Shown here: piece after piece, positions 25,495 to 35,182 of the stretch | How positions within the stretch are numbered: the first letter of the stretch is position 1 | Layout of the letters: each line of letters starts with the position of its first letter | Source: Indibacter alkaliphilus LW1 | Lineage (GTDB): Bacteria > Bacteroidota > Bacteroidia > Cytophagales > Cyclobacteriaceae | Assembly (NCBI RefSeq): GCF_000295935.2 | Contig: NZ_ALWO02000006.1 | Span: forward strand, 1-64,000 | Reading direction: 5' to 3' | Length of the DNA stretch: 64,000 nt | Made by a program: the position numbers and the translations under genes | The notes under the pieces: model-generated | Told to the model about the DNA's origin: nothing | Database searches by the model: none | The model's input: only the letters and a program-made list of their open reading frames with translations

Positions 25495-28458
25495 TTAGAA
25501 TGTAATGTTAAAACCTCCCATAAAAACTCTCGGTTGTGGCATGGCATAAAAATCCACACCCTGCGTTGTAGCTGTACTTGCTGTAGAGTTTACCTCGGGA
25601 TCCAATCCACTATAATTCGTGAATGTCAAAACATTTTGGCCGCTGAGATAGACTCTTGCCGATGTCATACCCAATTTTGAAGCAAGGCTCGCGGGAAGCG
25701 TATACCCTATGCTTATATTCTTAAGTCTTAAATAAGATCCATCTTCTACAAATCTCGAAGGTCTCAGGTTTGCCGCATAGTTTGCATTAGTCATTCGCGG
25801 AACCATAGTGACATCTCCTGGCTGTTGCCATCTATCCAATTGGCTTCCTAAGAAGTTTGTATTCCTTGTACCTCCATGTTCTTGGAAGAACCTATTCCAA
25901 AACAATTGGTCATTCCCATAAGAATATTGGAAAAATATCATTGCGTCGAAATTCTTATACCTAAAGGTATTGGTCAATCCACCAAAAAAGTCTGGCCAAG
26001 CATCTCCTACAATAAACCTATCAATATTTGGGTCAAAAGGTCTATTTGGATCTTTGGTATCCCAGATAGGATCGCCTGTTTCGGTATCCACACCTAGCTG
26101 CCTATGCATCCAGAATGAGTACATAGGAATACCTTCTTCCATCCGGATGATATCCCGATTGTAAACAGGAATAGACTGGGCTAGCGTTTTTATATTGTTT
26201 CTGTTTTGTGCAATGTTGAAATTTATGTCCCAAGTAAAATCCTGCTTCACGATTGGGCTTCCTGAAATAGAGAATTCAAACCCTTTATTTTCCATTTCTC
26301 CGAAGTTTTGGAAAATACTCTGAAAACCACTCGATCTTGGAATTGGGACAGCAAGCAATAAATCAGAGGTCTGCTTGTTGTAATAATCAAAAGTCATCAT
26401 GACTCTTTCGTTGAACATCGCAACATCGACCCCTATGTTAAATTGTGCTGTGCGTTCCCATCTGAGGTCCGGATTGGCCAATTGTGAAGGCTCTGTACCT
26501 GGAGTGATGGCATAATTGGCTCCTCCTGCCCATAAGCCTCTGGACTGAAAGTCATTGATCCCATTTTGATTACCTGTCACACCATAGCTTGACCTTATTT
26601 TCAAGTCTGAAACAAATTTTCCTTTATTAAAAAAATCCTCCTCAGAAATTCTCCAGCCAACTGCAGCGGAAGGGAATGTACCCCATCTATTTGCCGCACC
26701 GAACCTTGAACTACCATCTCTTCTAAGATTCAATGTCAGTAGATATTTGTTTTGGAGTGAATAATTAATCCTACTGAAAACTGATGCAATCCCCCAGACC
26801 GAACCATCAGAGGAAGAGGTCTGTACAGCAGCTGATGCTATCCTCTTAAAATCGTTTGATGGAAACTGTTGTCCGGTTGCTGTTGTCCTTTCAAAAGTCG
26901 ATTGCTGTAAAGTAGTCCCCAAAAGGACACTTAAACTATGCCCTGAACCGAAATTGGTTTGGTAATTCAAGACATTCTCTTGAATCCAGTTATCATTGAC
27001 CGATACAATAGAGGATGCCTGGCCATTTACGGCAGCACCGGCATTGAGAAGGGTATTGATATAAGTATCTTCTTTTATATTATTATAATCTACACTGAAG
27101 TTACTTCGCAAAGTTAAGCCTGGGAAGAATTCATACTCTCCATAAACAGTCGCTAAAACCCTATTGGTAACCATGGTAATATCATTTTCATTGATTACCG
27201 CAATTGGGTTTTCAAAAATTGAAAATTTGGTATAACTGCCATCCGGCTGGAAAGGAGGGAGATTGGATGGGAAAAAGTGTGTTCCACCAAGTGCTCCGGC
27301 AATGTTATCGTCATTATTTACTCTATTTCTGACATTTCTAGAGTAAAGGATACTTGTTCCGATTTTCAATTTATCTGATACAAAAGCATCAAGATTAAGC
27401 CTCCCTGTTCTCCTTGCAAATGAAGATGGGGCAACTATACCATCTTGGTTGAAATCTGATGCGGAAGCCAAATACCTTACTTGATCATTGCCCCCCGTTA
27501 CAGACACATCAAAGTTGGTGATTGGGGCATCCCTGAATACAAAATCTGAATAATTTGTACTGATAGCTTGAGCAGGGTTAGGATATATCGGTTGCCCTCC
27601 ATTATTGACCGCTGCTTCATTACTCAGCATCTCGAAATCCCGACCATTTACTAGGTCAGGCTTTCTCCAAGCACTCTGCACACCGTGGTATGCACCTATG
27701 CTTACCCTTGCCTTCTGGCTTTTACCTCTTTTGGTAGTAATCAAAACTACTCCGTTGGCTGCTCTTGCTCCATATATTGCTGTTGCTGACGCATCTTTAA
27801 GAATCTCCATAGATTCAATATCTGCCGGATTGATATCTGCCATAGCATTGGCGGTACCTCCTCCAAGGCCAACTGCAGAGAGGTTTCCTGAAACAATAGG
27901 TATTCCATCTACAACATAAAGTGGGTCATTGTCAGCATTGATAGAAGTTGTACCCCTTACCCTTACAAACATCCCACCTCCGGGAGTTCCGGAATTTGCA
28001 GAAATCAAAACACCAGGTGCTCTTCCCTGCATCATCTGATCGGGACTTGGCATTGGTAAGTTCTCTATATCTTTTGCACTTACAGAAGAAATGGCAGAAG
28101 TCAGAGTCTTCCTATCCTGCTCTCCATAACCTACAATAATCACTTCACCCAATTGCTTCAGGTCTTCATTGAGAATCACATCAATGGAATTTTGATTCCC
28201 TACCAAAAGCTCTTGGGTAATGTATCCGATATAAGTGAAAATAAGTACGGCGTTACCATCTGGTACTTGAATGGAAAAGTCACCATCAATGTCGGTAACC
28301 GTACCAATATTGGTCCCTTTTATCTGAATATTTGCCCCCGGTATGGGCTGGTTGTCGGAACTCGAAATAACAGTTCCTGACACGCTTCTCTGCTGGGCTT
28401 GTAAAGCCCCGGTCAGAACAACCAAATATAATATGGCTGCGAGTAAAGGTTTCTTCAT
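25495..28458 (-). CDS. SusC/RagA TonB-linked outer-membrane transporter
   Basis: This 987-aa protein has a signal peptide, a carboxypeptidase-like regulatory domain (GTVISSSDNQPIPGANIQIK, about 25-100), a plug domain (about 115-225) with a TAIYGARAANGVVLITTKRG signature, and a 22-strand barrel ending in an aromatic residue. It imports a large substrate using TonB energy. It pairs with the SusD gene directly downstream. No sigma/anti-sigma pair is visible in the window, so control may come from the leader. Confidence 0.97.
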   Translation of the reverse strand: MKKPLLAAILYLVVLTGALQAQQRSVSGTVISSSDNQPIPGANIQIKGTNIGTVTDIDGDFSIQVPDGNAVLIFTYIGYITQELLVGNQNSIDVILNEDLKQLGEVIIVGYGEQDRKTLTSAISSVSAKDIENLPMPSPDQMMQGRAPGVLISANSGTPGGGMFVRVRGTTSINADNDPLYVVDGIPIVSGNLSAVGLGGGTANAMADINPADIESMEILKDASATAIYGARAANGVVLITTKRGKSQKARVSIGAYHGVQSAWRKPDLVNGRDFEMLSNEAAVNNGGQPIYPNPAQAISTNYSDFVFRDAPITNFDVSVTGGNDQVRYLASASDFNQDGIVAPSSFARRTGRLNLDAFVSDKLKIGTSILYSRNVRNRVNNDDNIAGALGGTHFFPSNLPPFQPDGSYTKFSIFENPIAVINENDITMVTNRVLATVYGEYEFFPGLTLRSNFSVDYNNIKEDTYINTLLNAGAAVNGQASSIVSVNDNWIQENVLNYQTNFGSGHSLSVLLGTTLQQSTFERTTATGQQFPSNDFKRIASAAVQTSSSDGSVWGIASVFSRINYSLQNKYLLTLNLRRDGSSRFGAANRWGTFPSAAVGWRISEEDFFNKGKFVSDLKIRSSYGVTGNQNGINDFQSRGLWAGGANYAITPGTEPSQLANPDLRWERTAQFNIGVDVAMFNERVMMTFDYYNKQTSDLLLAVPIPRSSGFQSIFQNFGEMENKGFEFSISGSPIVKQDFTWDINFNIAQNRNNIKTLAQSIPVYNRDIIRMEEGIPMYSFWMHRQLGVDTETGDPIWDTKDPNRPFDPNIDRFIVGDAWPDFFGGLTNTFRYKNFDAMIFFQYSYGNDQLFWNRFFQEHGGTRNTNFLGSQLDRWQQPGDVTMVPRMTNANYAANLRPSRFVEDGSYLRLKNISIGYTLPASLASKLGMTSARVYLSGQNVLTFTNYSGLDPEVNSTASTATTQGVDFYAMPQPRVFMGGFNITF

Positions 28459-28460
28459 AG

Positions 28461-28521
28461 TTGTATTGGTTTTAGATTCTATGTAGAATTTAATTTATTT
28501 CAATTCCAAGAACCAATACAA
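28461..28521 (-). promoter_or_regulatory. Leader inverted repeat upstream of SusC
   Basis: An 11-bp perfect inverted repeat (TTGTATTGGTT at 28461-28471 with AACCAATACAA at 28511-28521) encloses 39 nt directly before the SusC start. It could be an operator or a leader RNA hairpin. Confidence 0.45.
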
Positions 28522-28883
28522 TCTAGGATGAGTGGTTATATAAGATTATTGAAAACCATAATTTTGCGAATAAGGAGAAACAGTATATTCAGAATTATTT
28601 ATCTCAAAAAATAGCATTAAACCAAATATTAATGATCAAAAAAGACATGATAAGATAGTTTATATCTATACAAACCAAAATTTAAAAATAAGATAGAGTT
28701 AACTATCTTTAAAAATTAGACCCTAAAAAATTTTATTACAAAAGATAAAACTTAAAACATAATTGTTTGTGTTGGAGGTGTTTTTGGCCTTGGTTTCACA
28801 GCCCAAAAAAGAGACTTAAAATCAAAAAATAATTAGAGTTATCTCTGACAAACCAATTTTTAAAATTGTCACCAAAACAAAAA
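28522..28883. other. AT-rich gap between SusC and rpmA
   Basis: I see no gene, tRNA or conserved RNA here. It must hold the SusC promoter, but no exact -7 box is evident on the minus strand close to the leader. Confidence 0.5.
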
Positions 28884-28912
28884 AAGTCTTCCTGTATAAG
28901 AAAGACTTTTTT
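28884..28912 (-). terminator. Terminator of rplU-rpmA
   Basis: An imperfect stem AAGTCTT/AAGACTT with runs of A and T on either side lies 20 bp behind the rpmA stop on the minus strand. Confidence 0.7.
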
Positions 28913-28929
28913 TAAGATGCTTATTTGGA

Positions 28930-29190
28930 TTAAGCTTCTGCAGGCACGATGCTTACATAAGACTTTCCGTCAAACTTCTTTTTAAATTGAACTTTACCAT
29001 CAGCCAAAGCAAATAGAGTGTGGTCTTTTCCTACACCTACATTTTCACCAGCATGATGTTTCGTACCTCTTTGTCTTACGATGATGTTTCCAGCGATTAC
29101 CGCCTCACCACCAAATTTCTTTACCCCGAGTCTCTTACTGTGGGATTCTCTACCGTTTTTGGAACTACCGACACCTTTCTTGTGAGCCAT
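28930..29190 (-). CDS. rpmA: 50S ribosomal protein L27
   Basis: This 86-aa protein starts with [20 protein letters not shown], the typical L27 N-terminus, which reaches the peptidyl-transferase centre of the large subunit. There is no cleaved N-terminal extension. It lies 32 bp downstream of rplU on the minus strand, the usual pair. Length and sequence are normal. Confidence 0.98.
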   Translation of the reverse strand: MAHKKGVGSSKNGRESHSKRLGVKKFGGEAVIAGNIIVRQRGTKHHAGENVGVGKDHTLFALADGKVQFKKKFDGKSYVSIVPAEA

Positions 29191-29222
29191 AATTTTATTT
29201 GTTTATGATTTCAGCAGAAATC

Positions 29223-29534
29223 TTATAGTGTAATGTTTTCTATCAAAATTTTGGTAAAATTCTGTCTGTGACCATTTTTCTTTTTATAGCCTTTTCTTCT
29301 TTTCTTCTTGAAGACTATAATTTTGTCACCTTTTACATGATCAAGGATTTTCCCTGATACCTTGGCTCCTTCGATAATTGGAGCCCCTATTGACACAGTA
29401 CCGTTATCGTCAGCTAACAATACTTGGTCAAATTCCACGGAAGCGCCAGCTTCGCCCTGCATTAATGGTGCATAGACTTGCTGATCTTTTGTTACTTTGA
29501 ACTGCTTTCCTGCGATGTTAACAATTGCGTACAT
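29223..29534 (-). CDS. rplU: 50S ribosomal protein L21
   Basis: The protein has 103 aa from the ATG at 29534 (MYAIVNIAGKQFKVTKDQ), the standard L21 start; an upstream extension to 29570 would overlap the promoter box and is rejected. L21 binds 23S rRNA domain VI region proteins of the large subunit. The C-terminal KKKRRKGYKKKNGHRQNFTK is the basic rRNA-binding tail. It is the first gene of rplU-rpmA. Confidence 0.98.
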   Translation of the reverse strand: MYAIVNIAGKQFKVTKDQQVYAPLMQGEAGASVEFDQVLLADDNGTVSIGAPIIEGAKVSGKILDHVKGDKIIVFKKKRRKGYKKKNGHRQNFTKILIENITL

Positions 29535-29567
29535 ATTAATTATATATTGCTTTAGGAAATTGAGGTG

Positions 29568-29575
29568 CAAATATA
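29568..29575 (-). promoter_or_regulatory. -7 box of rplU-rpmA
   Basis: On the minus strand this reads TATATTTG, an exact TAnnTTTG, 34 bp upstream of the rplU start. Confidence 0.6.
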
Positions 29576-30171
29576 GGAAGCTTCAACACAATAAAAAAAC
29601 TTCTCTTCAAAATATATCCCACAACCTCTTCGCCGCCAGTGAAAAATCTACTACACCGATTTCTCAAAGCTTGCCTGAGTTTACCAATTAAAGCCCTTAT
29701 TATTCTCTTAATTTCTAACCTAAATTATAAGAATGGATTTTTGAGTCAAAAAACCCAAAAACGCATGATGAAACCATAAACAACTGATTTAATGAATTTT
29801 ATATATATTAATTTCAAACAAATCTTTGGATTAAAATATTGACCGAGAGTCAAAAAACACCTTGAATTTCATCCTGAAAATCTTTTTACAATTATTTAAA
29901 AAAAGTTTCAGGGGCAATTATTAGCTCAGTTCTTTAATTTATAACTTTAATTAAAACAATTTAATTTATTGTTTTAAAGTTATTTATACAATTTTTGACT
30001 GAGGTTCAAAAAACTATTACTTTGGGAGGTTTTGTGGTTTTATTTTTGAAAATTGTTGATCATATTTGTTCAAAGGCTGTTCTAAAGACAGCCTTTTCTG
30101 TCCAGTCTGTGCAAGGAAAGATATCAGGCTTTAAAGGCTGAAAAAATTCTGAAACAAAAAAATTAAATGTA
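29576..30171 (+). promoter_or_regulatory. Long regulatory region upstream of nrdB
   Basis: No gene is seen in this 600-bp gap. It contains two copies of TTGA-N7-TCAA (29839-29853 and 29995-30009), each followed by AAAAAAC, and a third shorter TTGAGTCAA at 29741-29749, also followed by AAAAAAC. A large AT-rich inverted repeat lies at about 29941-29982 (ATAACTTT with AAAGTTAT, AAAACAAT with ATTGTTTT). A hairpin near the 3' end is listed separately. Together these suggest tight control of the ribonucleotide reductase operon. Confidence 0.5.
30072..30096 (+). terminator. Hairpin in the nrdB leader, possible attenuator
   Basis: A perfect 9-bp stem (AAAGGCTGT at 30072-30080 with ACAGCCTTT at 30088-30096) followed by a short T-run lies 76 bp before the nrdB start. 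It is terminator-like but sits upstream of the gene. Confidence 0.45.
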
Positions 30172-31152
30172 ATGCAACAAGTAGAACCAATACTCCAGGA
30201 AAACAGTGGAAGATTCGTATTATTTCCAATCCAACATGATGACATCTGGCAATATTATAAAAAGGCAGAAGCCAGCTTCTGGACAGCTGAAGAAATCGAC
30301 CTAAGCCAGGACCTGAAAGATTGGAAAAATCTCAATGACGGGGAGAGACATTTTATTTCTCATGTACTTGCATTTTTTGCTGCCAGTGACGGAATAGTCA
30401 ATGAAAACCTTGCAGAACACTTTGTCTCTGAAGTACAATATACCGAAGCAAAGTTTTTCTATGGTTTCCAAATAGCCATGGAAAATATCCACTCTGAAAC
30501 ATACAGCCTCCTGATAGATACCTATATCAAGGATAATGTGGAAAGGGACAAACTATTGAATGCGATAGAACATATTGATTGTGTCAAGAAAAAAGCAGAT
30601 TGGGCACTTAGGTGGATTGACAATGGTACATTCCAGGAAAGATTGATTGCCTTTGCCGCAGTAGAGGGGATATTTTTTTCCGGTTCTTTCTGCTCTATTT
30701 TCTGGTTAAAAAAGAGAGGGCTGATGCCGGGACTTACTTTCTCCAATGAATTGATTTCAAGAGATGAGGGGCTGCACTGTGACTTTGCCTGCCACTTGTA
30801 CACCAAACACGTAAACAACACCCTTCCAAAGGAAACCGTTACCGAGATTATCAAAAACGCAGTAGAAATAGAGAAAGAATTCGTCACTGATGCATTGCCA
30901 GTAAAGCTCATCGGTATGAATTCTGATTTGATGTGCCAGTATATTGAATTTGTGGCTGACAGGCTTTTGGTTGAGCTTGGTTGTTCCAAAGTATGGAACA
31001 GTACAAATCCATTTGACTTTATGGATATGATTTCCCTTCAAGGAAAAACCAACTTCTTCGAGAAGAGAGTAGGCGATTACCAAAAAGCGGGAGTGATGAA
31101 CAGCAAAGACAAATCAGACTCACCTAAATTCTCCATGGGAGAAGAATTCTAA
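30172..31152 (+). CDS. nrdB: Class Ia ribonucleotide reductase small subunit
   Basis: This 326-aa protein holds the di-iron centre and the tyrosyl radical of an aerobic ribonucleotide reductase. Iron-ligand and radical segments are visible: [22 protein letters not shown], and [15 protein letters not shown] with the radical Tyr and neighbouring Glu/His ligands. The sequence is of the eukaryote-like R2 type rather than the Escherichia coli type. It comes before nrdA by 33 bp, and both are ended by one terminator. Confidence 0.97.
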   Translation: MQQVEPILQENSGRFVLFPIQHDDIWQYYKKAEASFWTAEEIDLSQDLKDWKNLNDGERHFISHVLAFFAASDGIVNENLAEHFVSEVQYTEAKFFYGFQIAMENIHSETYSLLIDTYIKDNVERDKLLNAIEHIDCVKKKADWALRWIDNGTFQERLIAFAAVEGIFFSGSFCSIFWLKKRGLMPGLTFSNELISRDEGLHCDFACHLYTKHVNNTLPKETVTEIIKNAVEIEKEFVTDALPVKLIGMNSDLMCQYIEFVADRLLVELGCSKVWNSTNPFDFMDMISLQGKTNFFEKRVGDYQKAGVMNSKDKSDSPKFSMGEEF

Positions 31153-31185
31153 TAACCCATCCACCAACCCAAAACTTACAAAAGC

Positions 31186-33588
31186 ATGCTAGTAATAAAA
31201 AGAGACGGACGAAGGGAATCGGTCAGGTTTGACAAGATTACCTCCAGAATTGAAAACCTCTGTTATAACCTTGATGGCAGATATATTCAACCTATTGAAG
31301 TCGCCAAAAAAGTAATCGACGGACTTTATGACGGGGTAACCACCTCCGAATTGGACAATCTTGCGGCTGAAGTTTGTGCTTCACTGACTGTCAAGCATCC
31401 GGATTATGCCATTCTCGCAGCTAGAATAGCAATCTCAAACCTGCATAAGACCACCAGTCAGTCTTTTTCAAATACAATGAAAAGACTTTACACCTACATC
31501 AATCCCAAAACTGGGGAAAATGCCGCTTTGATAGCACCTGATGTATATGGTATAGTAAAAAAGCATGCAGCTAGATTTGATGAGGCCATCGATTACACCC
31601 GTGATTTCGATTATGACTATTTCGGTTTCAAAACCCTGGAAAAAAGTTACCTCATCAAATTGGATGGAAAAGTAGTGGAAAGACCTCAGCATATGCTGAT
31701 GAGAGTTGCAGTTGGTATTCACAAGGAAGACATTGAAGCTGCAATTGAAACTTACAACCTACTATCAGAAAAGTGGTTTACACATGCCACTCCTACCCTT
31801 TTCAATGCGGGTACACCTAAGCCTCAACTGTCTTCGTGCTTCTTGCTTGCAATGAAAGATGATAGCATTGATGGAATCTATGACACCCTGAAGCAATGCG
31901 CGAAAATTTCACAATCTGCAGGAGGTATCGGGCTTTCCATTCACAATGTAAGAGCCAAAGGAAGCTACATTAGAGGAACTAATGGCGTTTCTAATGGAAT
32001 TGTCCCCATGCTTAGAAACTTCGACATGACTGCCAGATATGTAGATCAGGGGGGTGGGAAAAGAAAAGGCAGCTTCGCTATCTACCTTGAGCCTTGGCAC
32101 GCTGACATAAAGGACTTTTTGGAACTAAAAAGAAACCACGGTAAAGAAGAAATGCGTGCCCGTGACTTGTTCTACGCCATGTGGATCCCTGATCTTTTCA
32201 TGAAGCGTGTTGAACAAAATGAGGACTGGTCATTATTCTGCCCGAATGAAGCTCCTGGTCTTGGTGATTGTCACAGTGAAGAATTTGAAAAACTGTATGA
32301 AAAATATGAGAGAGAAGGAAGAGCGAGAGAAACTATAAAAGCGCAAGAGCTGTGGTTTGAAATTTTGGAATCACAGATTGAAACAGGAACTCCATACATG
32401 CTGTACAAAGATTCTGCAAACAAAAAATCTAATCAGCAAAATCTGGGGACCATTAAATCCTCCAACCTCTGCACAGAAATCATCGAGTATACTGCACCGG
32501 ATGAGGTCGCTGTATGTAACCTTGCTTCTATTGCTTTGCCTAAGTTTGTAAAGACAGGTCCTGATGGAAAGAAGTTTTTTGATCATAAAAAGCTTTATGA
32601 AATCACTAAGGTAGCCACGAGAAACCTGAACAAAGTGATCGATGTCAACTACTATCCTGTTGAAGAAGCGAGAAGGTCTAATTTCAGACATCGCCCAATT
32701 GGACTAGGGGTTCAAGGCTTGGCCGATACCTTTATCAGTTTAAGGATGCCATTTGAATCAGAAGAAGCCAAAGGACTTAATGAGGATATTTTCGAAACCA
32801 TTTACTTTGCCTCTGTAGAAACATCTATGGAACTGGCCAAAGTACAAGGAACATATGAGACTTATGAAGGTTCTCCCGCATCCAAAGGGCAGTTACAGTT
32901 CGACATGTGGGGTGTAACACCCAAGTCCGGTAGGTGGGAGTGGGATGGTCTCAAAGCACAAGTTAAAAAGTATGGTTTGAGAAACTCTTTGTTGGTAGCT
33001 CCAATGCCTACCGCTTCGACTTCGCAAATTCTGGGCAACAATGAGTGTTTTGAGCCTTATACCTCAAATATCTACACCAGAAGGACATTATCCGGTGAAT
33101 TTATTGTAGTCAACAAGCACTTGATGAAAGATCTGATCCGTCTAGGATTATGGAATGACAACATGAAAAACAGGCTGATTGCTGCAAATGGATCTGTACA
33201 AGCTATCCCAAATATTCCACAAAACATCAAGGACATCTACAAAACTGTGTGGGAAATCTCTCAGAGAGTAGTTATTGATATGGCAGCAGATAGAGGTGCC
33301 TACATTTGCCAATCCCAAAGCATGAATGTATTCATGCAGGATCCTAACTTTGGTAAGTTAACTTCCATGCACTTCTATGCTTGGAAAAAAGGTTTGAAAA
33401 CAGGTATGTACTACTTGAGATCACAAGCAGCCACAAGCGCAATCCAGTTTACAGTTGATAAATCAGCTTTGGAAGCAGATAAAATTACAGATGCTGCAGC
33501 AGCTCATGAGAGCAACAAGTCTCAAAAACAAGATGCCATTGCCTGTTCACTTGACGATCCTGAAGGATGCGAAATGTGCGGTAGCTAA
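31186..33588 (+). CDS. nrdA: Class Ia ribonucleotide reductase large subunit
   Basis: This 800-aa protein reduces ribonucleoside diphosphates to deoxy forms together with NrdB. An N-terminal ATP-cone ([16 protein letters not shown], about 1-90) gives dATP feedback control. The catalytic barrel includes [22 protein letters not shown] with a redox cysteine, and the [12 protein letters not shown] segment. The C-terminal tail ends GCEMCGS, the CxxC that swaps disulfides with thioredoxin. Length is normal. Confidence 0.97.
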   Translation: MLVIKRDGRRESVRFDKITSRIENLCYNLDGRYIQPIEVAKKVIDGLYDGVTTSELDNLAAEVCASLTVKHPDYAILAARIAISNLHKTTSQSFSNTMKRLYTYINPKTGENAALIAPDVYGIVKKHAARFDEAIDYTRDFDYDYFGFKTLEKSYLIKLDGKVVERPQHMLMRVAVGIHKEDIEAAIETYNLLSEKWFTHATPTLFNAGTPKPQLSSCFLLAMKDDSIDGIYDTLKQCAKISQSAGGIGLSIHNVRAKGSYIRGTNGVSNGIVPMLRNFDMTARYVDQGGGKRKGSFAIYLEPWHADIKDFLELKRNHGKEEMRARDLFYAMWIPDLFMKRVEQNEDWSLFCPNEAPGLGDCHSEEFEKLYEKYEREGRARETIKAQELWFEILESQIETGTPYMLYKDSANKKSNQQNLGTIKSSNLCTEIIEYTAPDEVAVCNLASIALPKFVKTGPDGKKFFDHKKLYEITKVATRNLNKVIDVNYYPVEEARRSNFRHRPIGLGVQGLADTFISLRMPFESEEAKGLNEDIFETIYFASVETSMELAKVQGTYETYEGSPASKGQLQFDMWGVTPKSGRWEWDGLKAQVKKYGLRNSLLVAPMPTASTSQILGNNECFEPYTSNIYTRRTLSGEFIVVNKHLMKDLIRLGLWNDNMKNRLIAANGSVQAIPNIPQNIKDIYKTVWEISQRVVIDMAADRGAYICQSQSMNVFMQDPNFGKLTSMHFYAWKKGLKTGMYYLRSQAATSAIQFTVDKSALEADKITDAAAAHESNKSQKQDAIACSLDDPEGCEMCGS

Positions 33589-33619
33589 GATAAATTTTAG
33601 AGTTCGTTTGATGGCAAAA

Positions 33620-33648
33620 AGCGTCTGATATTATCAGGCGCTTTTTTT
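33620..33648 (+). terminator. Terminator of nrdBA
   Basis: A stem of about 9 bp (GCGTCTGAT with ATCAGGCGC, one G-T pair) and a 3-nt loop is followed by seven T. Confidence 0.85.
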
Positions 33649-33751
33649 ATTTGGATCCTGCTAAAATCATATCAAAAAAAGAAGGCTAATAATAACCTCC
33701 TTTTTTTGTTCAATATAACATCCAATCTAAACCAGTTGTTCTTGTATCTTT

Positions 33752-35002
33752 TTAGCTTTTTTCAGCTACTTCCATAATTTTTTCCCAAACTCTAAAGAAG
33801 TTTTTGGAGCAGATTTTCTCGATGTCTTCCCTAGAGTAACCTAGCTTTAGCAATTCCTCGATAATATTTGGATACATGGAAGCATCTTTGAGGCCTTCAG
33901 GTAGGGTGTCTCCAACTCCATCAAAGTCAGAACCTAAGCCAACATAATCGATTCCAACAAGCTTTACAACGTGATCAATATGTTCTGCTACCTTAGATAC
34001 ATGTACACTTGGTTTTTTGTCAGCAGAATATTCTCTAATGTAGGCTTGCGCCTCAGGGTCTCTGTAGGTCAGGTTATTTTCCTCCAGCCAGCTAACGATA
34101 TGGGCTCTGATTTCTGAATTGGCATCCGCATAAGCCTGATCTAGAAAACTACCTCCGAAGGTAATCATGACCAATCCTTCCTTCTCTGCTATTTTTTGGA
34201 TGATTTCATCAGATACATTTCTTTCAAACCCAGGCGTAAATGATCTTACAGAGCTGTGAGTTGCCACTATCGGAGCCCCACTGATTTCGGCTACATCAAA
34301 AAATGTTTTGTCTGTAATGTGAGATACATCGATGATCATTCCGAGCCGGTTCATTTCCTTTACCACCTCTTTGCCAAATTCACTGAGTCCACCGTGGGTT
34401 TCTGAATCATCATAAGAGGAGTCTCCCACCAAGTTGTCTTTCCCATGAGTCAATGTCATATACCTGATGCCTTTATTGAAAAAATACTCCACATTAGCAA
34501 TATCATCTTCAATTGCAGCTGCATTTTCTATACCCATAGGTAAGGATAATAAACCTTTTTCAAAATTATTTCTGATATCATCCGGAGAGTATGCCATGGC
34601 TATTTTGTCCGGCCATGTTGTAGCAAGTTTTTCCACCATCATGATCAAAGTATCTGCCAGCCCTTTGGATCCACCGGTCTCCTGATAAGAAGCAGGTATA
34701 TATATAGCCATAAATGGTGCATCTACTCCTCCTTCCCTGGCTCGCACATAATCTATATTTCCTTCATCTTGCCTGTTAATAAAATCGTAGGCAGAATTGA
34801 TATCTCCATTAGTTTGATTGTAGATCCTAAGTGGCAAATCCATATGCCCATCCACGATAATTGTATTCAACGCAATTTCCATTGCAAGTTCCTTTCTTTC
34901 TTCATCAGAAAGCGTAGAATAATCCCTTTCAGTATTTTCACTTCCTGGATTACATGCCCAAAAACAAAAGGCTAAGGCAGCCAAAATCATGTTATTCTTC
35001 AT
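33752..35002 (-). CDS. Membrane dipeptidase (peptidase M19) lipoprotein
   Basis: The protein has 416 aa from the ATG at 35002, with a signal peptide and lipobox (FWAC). It is a zinc dipeptidase of the M19/renal-dipeptidase family: VDGHMDLPLR near the start carries the first metal ligands (HxD), GIENAAAIEDD the bridging Glu region, and DVSHITDKTFFD plus VATHSSVRSF further His ligands. It should cleave dipeptides in the periplasm. It stands alone between the nrd operon and a divergent esterase-like gene. Confidence 0.93.
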   Translation of the reverse strand: MKNNMILAALAFCFWACNPGSENTERDYSTLSDEERKELAMEIALNTIIVDGHMDLPLRIYNQTNGDINSAYDFINRQDEGNIDYVRAREGGVDAPFMAIYIPASYQETGGSKGLADTLIMMVEKLATTWPDKIAMAYSPDDIRNNFEKGLLSLPMGIENAAAIEDDIANVEYFFNKGIRYMTLTHGKDNLVGDSSYDDSETHGGLSEFGKEVVKEMNRLGMIIDVSHITDKTFFDVAEISGAPIVATHSSVRSFTPGFERNVSDEIIQKIAEKEGLVMITFGGSFLDQAYADANSEIRAHIVSWLEENNLTYRDPEAQAYIREYSADKKPSVHVSKVAEHIDHVVKLVGIDYVGLGSDFDGVGDTLPEGLKDASMYPNIIEELLKLGYSREDIEKICSKNFFRVWEKIMEVAEKS

Positions 35003-35182
35003 AATAGTAGTGTTGGTACAAACCATAAATTAAATTTTTCCTGTAATTTATTGATCATAAGATTTACGAACGGTTGATTGTTAGCTTAAAAGACAGAATT
35101 TTCCGCTTGTATAATTTGATTCTTATGACCACAACGAAATGGGATTTTTATTTAAATTGATCAATAACCAACCTACAATACA

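Noticed and set aside
20875-28458. Part of the mobile island
   Set aside because: It lies outside the right attachment repeat, and gene content is typical chromosome.
29839-30009. NrdR boxes upstream of nrdB
   Set aside because: The repeats read TTGA-N7-TCAA and do not fit the NrdR consensus; they are reported as a different, unassigned motif.
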